Assembly (NCBI GenBank): GCA_021785055.1
Contig: JAJYGS010000081.1
Location: 1-7,731, forward strand
DNA from: Nitrospirota bacterium
GTDB lineage: Bacteria; Nitrospirota; JACRHJ01
DNA length: 7,731 bases
Direction: 5' to 3'
Under the pieces are notes generated by a model that saw nothing but the letters and a program-made list of their open reading frames with translations, searched no databases and was not told the DNA's origin. The position numbers were made by a program, and so were the translations under genes. Positions 5,682-7,731 of the stretch are shown in pieces (within the stretch, counting starts at the first letter, position 1; every line of letters starts with the position of its first letter).

Positions 5682-7474
5682 GCCAATATCTCCCGGAATG
5701 CTCCGGCCTTGCACAGCTGGGCGCAAATGCCGCAGCCGGCGCAGACAAGCCCGTCAACCGATACGCGCCTCCGGCCATCCACGGGCGCGACTTTAAGTCC
5801 TATGCATCCGGCCTTGAGGCACTTAAGGCAGCCTGTGCATTTCTCCGCGTCGATTTCAAGCGGCATCCTGGCCAGCCCGTATCTCAGGGCGCACGGCTGA
5901 TTAGATACGAGGACAACAGGCCCACGGGCCGCCATTTCCTCCCGGAACAGAGCCTCCAGTCCCTTAATATCGAAGGTGTCTATCTCCCGGACCCTTAGTC
6001 CGCAGGCCCTGCACAGGCCCATAATATCCACCCCCGGGGCCTTCTCTCTCCTCGCATTCCGGCCCGTGCCGGGATGCTCCTGCCCGCCTGTCATGCCCGT
6101 TGTGTCGTTGTTCATTATGACCACTATGGCGTCCCCGCCGTTATATGCGAGGTTTATAAGCCCGGTAATCCCGGAATGCAGGAAGGTGGAATCCCCAATA
6201 ACCGCAACGGGTTTCCGCTTTATTCCCCGCAGCTTAAGGCCCGTGGAGATGCCGTGCGCAATCGTAACGGAAGCGCCCATGCACAGGACGGAATGGACGG
6301 CGGAAAACGGTTCCAGCGCGCCCAGCGTATAGCAGCCTATGTCTCCGGAAACAAAGGTCTTCAGCTTCGACAGCACGACGAAAAGGCCCCTGTGGGAGCA
6401 TCCCGGACACAGGTTCGGAGGCCTCTCCGGAATGCCCGCGGCGGGGGTTTTGGGGCTGCTTTCGCGCCGCCCTGAAATCGCCTCTAATACCATGCCGACC
6501 GTAAGCTCGCCCGTCTGCGGCAGGACGTTCTTGCCGTAGTCCACGCGCACACCCATCGCGCGCACGGCGTCTTCGATGAACGGACCCAGCTCCTCTACGA
6601 CCGCCAGCCTCTTCACGCCCCCCGCAAACTCCCTTATCAGGCGTTCCGGGAGCGGCCATGTCATGCCGAGCTTCAGTATTGAAGCCTCCGGAAACGCCTC
6701 TCTCGCATACTGGAACGAAACGCCTGAGGCAATGATGCCAAGCCGGCGCCAGTGGACCGGCTTCGGACTTTCGCTTTCGATGATTTTATTTATTCCGGTA
6801 CTCTCCACCCACTCCTGAAGCTTTGCCATGCGTTTTTCAATCACTTCGTGCCGCTCCCTTGCATATGCCGGGAGCATGACGTATTTCGGGATGTTTACTT
6901 GCAGGTGGCCCGGCTCGATTAAGTCCGGCTTTCTTTTGGTTACTTTTCTTTCACCTGAAAGAAAAGTAACGCTCCTGGAATGGGCGATTCTCGTGGTGGT
7001 CCGGAGGATTACGGGCGTGTCGAACTCTTCTGAGAGCTCAAACGCGAGTCTTGTGAAGTCCATCGCCTCCTGGGAGTCCGACGGCTCAAGGCAGGGTATC
7101 TTCGCCATGCGGGCGAAATGGCGCGTATCCTGTTCGTTCTGGGAACTGAACATGCCGGGGTCGTCCGCCGCCATGAGGACAAGGCCCGCGTTTACGCCGG
7201 TATAGGAGGCCGTCATAAGCGGGTCAGCCGCGACGTTCACCCCGACATGCTTCATGGACGCCATGGAGCGCAGCCCCGAAAGCGAGCCGCCGATTGCGGC
7301 TTCAAGCGCCGCCTTCTCGTTTATCGACCACTCCGCGTGGATGCCGGGAAGACGGCAAAGCTCCTCAAGCACCTCGGTGGCCGGCGTGCCGGGGTATGAC
7401 GCCGCGAACCTCCCGCCTGCTTCTGCGAACCCCCGCGCTATGGCCTCGTTTCCCGAAAGTATCTCCTTTTTCAC
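5678..7474 (-). CDS. iorA: Indolepyruvate:ferredoxin oxidoreductase, alpha subunit
   Basis: Large catalytic subunit of IorAB, a cytoplasmic oxygen-sensitive enzyme of aromatic amino acid breakdown in anaerobes (or, in reverse, of aryl pyruvate synthesis). The 598-residue chain starts with a pyrimidine-binding domain (SYPGTPATEV, 26-35). A thiamine-diphosphate domain follows (GDS at 427-429 and NN at 455-456, the GDG-X(n)-NN type motif). Cys356, Cys359 and Cys381 (CPGC ... GCY) may hold a cluster near the cofactor. The C terminus is a two-cluster ferredoxin domain (Cys546, 549, 552, 557 and Cys578, 581, 584, 588). The start is GTG at 7474 with only a weak GGA before it; the frame stays open upstream, but the protein aligns from here. 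Residues about 169-193 are unusual: they include a segment encoded by a perfect palindrome, in what should be a variable loop. It forms an operon with iorB through an ATGA overlap. Confidence 0.96.
   Translation of the reverse strand: MKKEILSGNEAIARGFAEAGGRFAASYPGTPATEVLEELCRLPGIHAEWSINEKAALEAAIGGSLSGLRSMASMKHVGVNVAADPLMTASYTGVNAGLVLMAADDPGMFSSQNEQDTRHFARMAKIPCLEPSDSQEAMDFTRLAFELSEEFDTPVILRTTTRIAHSRSVTFLSGERKVTKRKPDLIEPGHLQVNIPKYVMLPAYARERHEVIEKRMAKLQEWVESTGINKIIESESPKPVHWRRLGIIASGVSFQYAREAFPEASILKLGMTWPLPERLIREFAGGVKRLAVVEELGPFIEDAVRAMGVRVDYGKNVLPQTGELTVGMVLEAISGRRESSPKTPAAGIPERPPNLCPGCSHRGLFVVLSKLKTFVSGDIGCYTLGALEPFSAVHSVLCMGASVTIAHGISTGLKLRGIKRKPVAVIGDSTFLHSGITGLINLAYNGGDAIVVIMNNDTTGMTGGQEHPGTGRNARREKAPGVDIMGLCRACGLRVREIDTFDIKGLEALFREEMAARGPVVLVSNQPCALRYGLARMPLEIDAEKCTGCLKCLKAGCIGLKVAPVDGRRRVSVDGLVCAGCGICAQLCKAGAFREILA
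6939..6970. repeat. Perfect palindromic element inside iorA (14-bp arms, 4-nt loop)
   Basis: GTTACTTTTCTTTC (6939-6952) and GAAAGAAAAGTAAC (6957-6970) are exact reverse complements around a 4-nt loop. The element is AT-rich within a GC-rich gene. In the iorA frame it encodes residues 169-179 (VTFLSGERKVT). I recognise this class: GTTACTTTTC...GAAAAGTAAC palindromes recur in many bacterial genomes, both between and within genes. There is no U-tract. In the mRNA it would form a strong hairpin in the middle of the coding region. Confidence 0.85.
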
Positions 7475-7490
7475 TTTATTCCGGACCGAT

Positions 7491-7547
7491 AAAAAAGGGC
7501 GGAACGCTTAATCGGCAAAATCGCCCCGGTTTTAAACGTCCGCCCTT
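7491..7547 (-). terminator. Long-loop intrinsic terminator between tRNA-Thr and iorA
   Basis: Reading the - strand, AAGGGCGGA (7539-7547) pairs with TCCGCCCTT (7495-7503) over 9 bp. Two more pairs form past a bulged base, and six Ts follow (7491-7496). The 30-nt interior can fold further (for example ATCGG at 7511-7515 with CCGGT at 7526-7530, one G-T pair). It should end the tRNA-Thr transcript. It stops 16 nt before the iorA GTG, so it could also act as an attenuator for iorAB. Confidence 0.75.
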
Positions 7548-7554
7548 AGGTTTA

Positions 7555-7630
7555 TGGAGCCGGTGATGGGACTCGAACCCGCGACCTAGCGATTACGAAT
7601 CGCTTGCTCTACCAACTGAGCTACACCGGC
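7555..7630 (-). tRNA. tRNA-Thr, anticodon CGU
   Basis: A 76-nt cloverleaf on the - strand. The acceptor stem is GCCGGTG/CACCGGC (7 perfect pairs). The D arm is GCTC/GAGC with loop AGTTGGTA. The anticodon stem AGCGA/TCGCT encloses TTCGTAA, so the anticodon is CGU, reading the threonine codon ACG. The T arm is GCGGG/CCCAT-type (partly mismatched at its end) with TTCGAGT. The discriminator is U and the 3' CCA is encoded in the gene (7555-7557). It is transcribed from its own promoter just upstream. Confidence 0.96.
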
Positions 7631-7645
7631 AAAAAAGATTTTGAA

Positions 7646-7674
7646 ATTCTACTTTAAGCCCCGTGTGTTGTCAA
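7646..7674 (-). promoter_or_regulatory. Promoter of tRNA-Thr
   Basis: On the - strand, a perfect TTGACA (7669-7674), a 17-bp spacer and TAGAAT (7646-7651, one base from consensus) form a near-ideal sigma70 promoter. Transcription would start at about 7639, giving a leader of about 9 nt before the mature tRNA 5' end at 7630. Confidence 0.85.
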
Positions 7675-7691
7675 GGGTTTTCGATTTATTC

Positions 7692-7720
7692 TTGACAGCG
7701 GCGTTATCCTGTTGTAACAT
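7692..7720 (+). promoter_or_regulatory. Divergent sigma70 promoter for a gene beyond the window
   Basis: A perfect TTGACA (7692-7697), a 17-bp spacer and TAACAT (7715-7720) face right. The predicted start is at about 7727, only a few bases before the window ends, so the target gene is not visible. Its -35 is 17 bp from the -35 of the tRNA-Thr promoter, so the two form a compact divergent pair. The region around the -10 shares an 18-nt motif with the truA promoter. Confidence 0.75.
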
Positions 7721-7731
7721 AACTGTCTTTT

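Noticed and set aside
5056..5796. Long + strand ORF of 246 codons opposite iorB
   Set aside because: It is antisense to a clearly recognised gene, starts across a terminator, and shows no recognisable domain.
7555..7630. tRNA-Thr 3' end as an integration site for a mobile element
   Set aside because: I see no repeated copy of the tRNA 3' end, no integrase and no foreign-looking genes in the window.
1..7731. Defence, toxin-antitoxin, phage or other novel gene system
   Set aside because: All substantial coding regions belong to recognised housekeeping or metabolic families; no unexplained gene of notable length remains.

Overview
The window looks like a chromosomal segment of a GC-rich, Gram-negative (diderm), probably anaerobic bacterium. 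The diderm call rests on an exported AMIN-domain cell-wall amidase with an N-terminal helical region, an architecture I associate with deltaproteobacterial (Desulfobacterota) and neighbouring lineages. The anaerobe call rests on an oxygen-sensitive indolepyruvate:ferredoxin oxidoreductase. The exact phylum cannot be fixed from this sequence alone.

Layout. The left half (1-4458) is a + strand run of housekeeping genes: a 5'-truncated N-acetylmuramoyl-L-alanine amidase, truA (tRNA pseudouridine synthase) and uvrC (excision nuclease subunit C). truA and uvrC are 3 nt apart and almost certainly co-transcribed. A good sigma70-type promoter sits directly against the truA start codon. A dispersed inverted-repeat element follows uvrC, and then comes a Fur-family (PerR-like) regulator with its own promoter region. 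That gene ends at a strong intrinsic terminator. On the - strand, convergent to it, lies iorA-iorB (stops on the right-hand boundary of the terminator), whose two genes overlap by the classic ATGA. Upstream of iorA are a - strand terminator, a tRNA-Thr(CGU) gene with encoded CCA, and that tRNA's near-consensus promoter. A divergent, near-consensus + strand promoter lies at the right edge and serves a gene beyond the window.

How the parts work together. IorAB oxidises aryl pyruvates (from aromatic amino acids) to aryl-CoA and reduces ferredoxin. A metal-dependent peroxide or iron sensor next to an oxygen-labile Fe-S enzyme is plausible for an anaerobe, but no functional link is shown because the two genes converge and have separate promoters.

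The most unusual content is not a new gene system but palindromic DNA. There is a perfect 14-bp-arm hairpin inside the iorA coding frame. A perfect 20-bp palindrome lies in a variable, apparently inserted segment of uvrC. A 72-bp imperfect palindrome of a widely dispersed type sits between uvrC and the Fur-family gene. I also see an 18-bp motif shared between two promoters 5.9 kb apart, a candidate leaderless start for truA, a substitution at one PerR metal-ligand position, and a terminator 16 nt upstream of iorA. I found no defence system, CRISPR array, transposase or phage gene.
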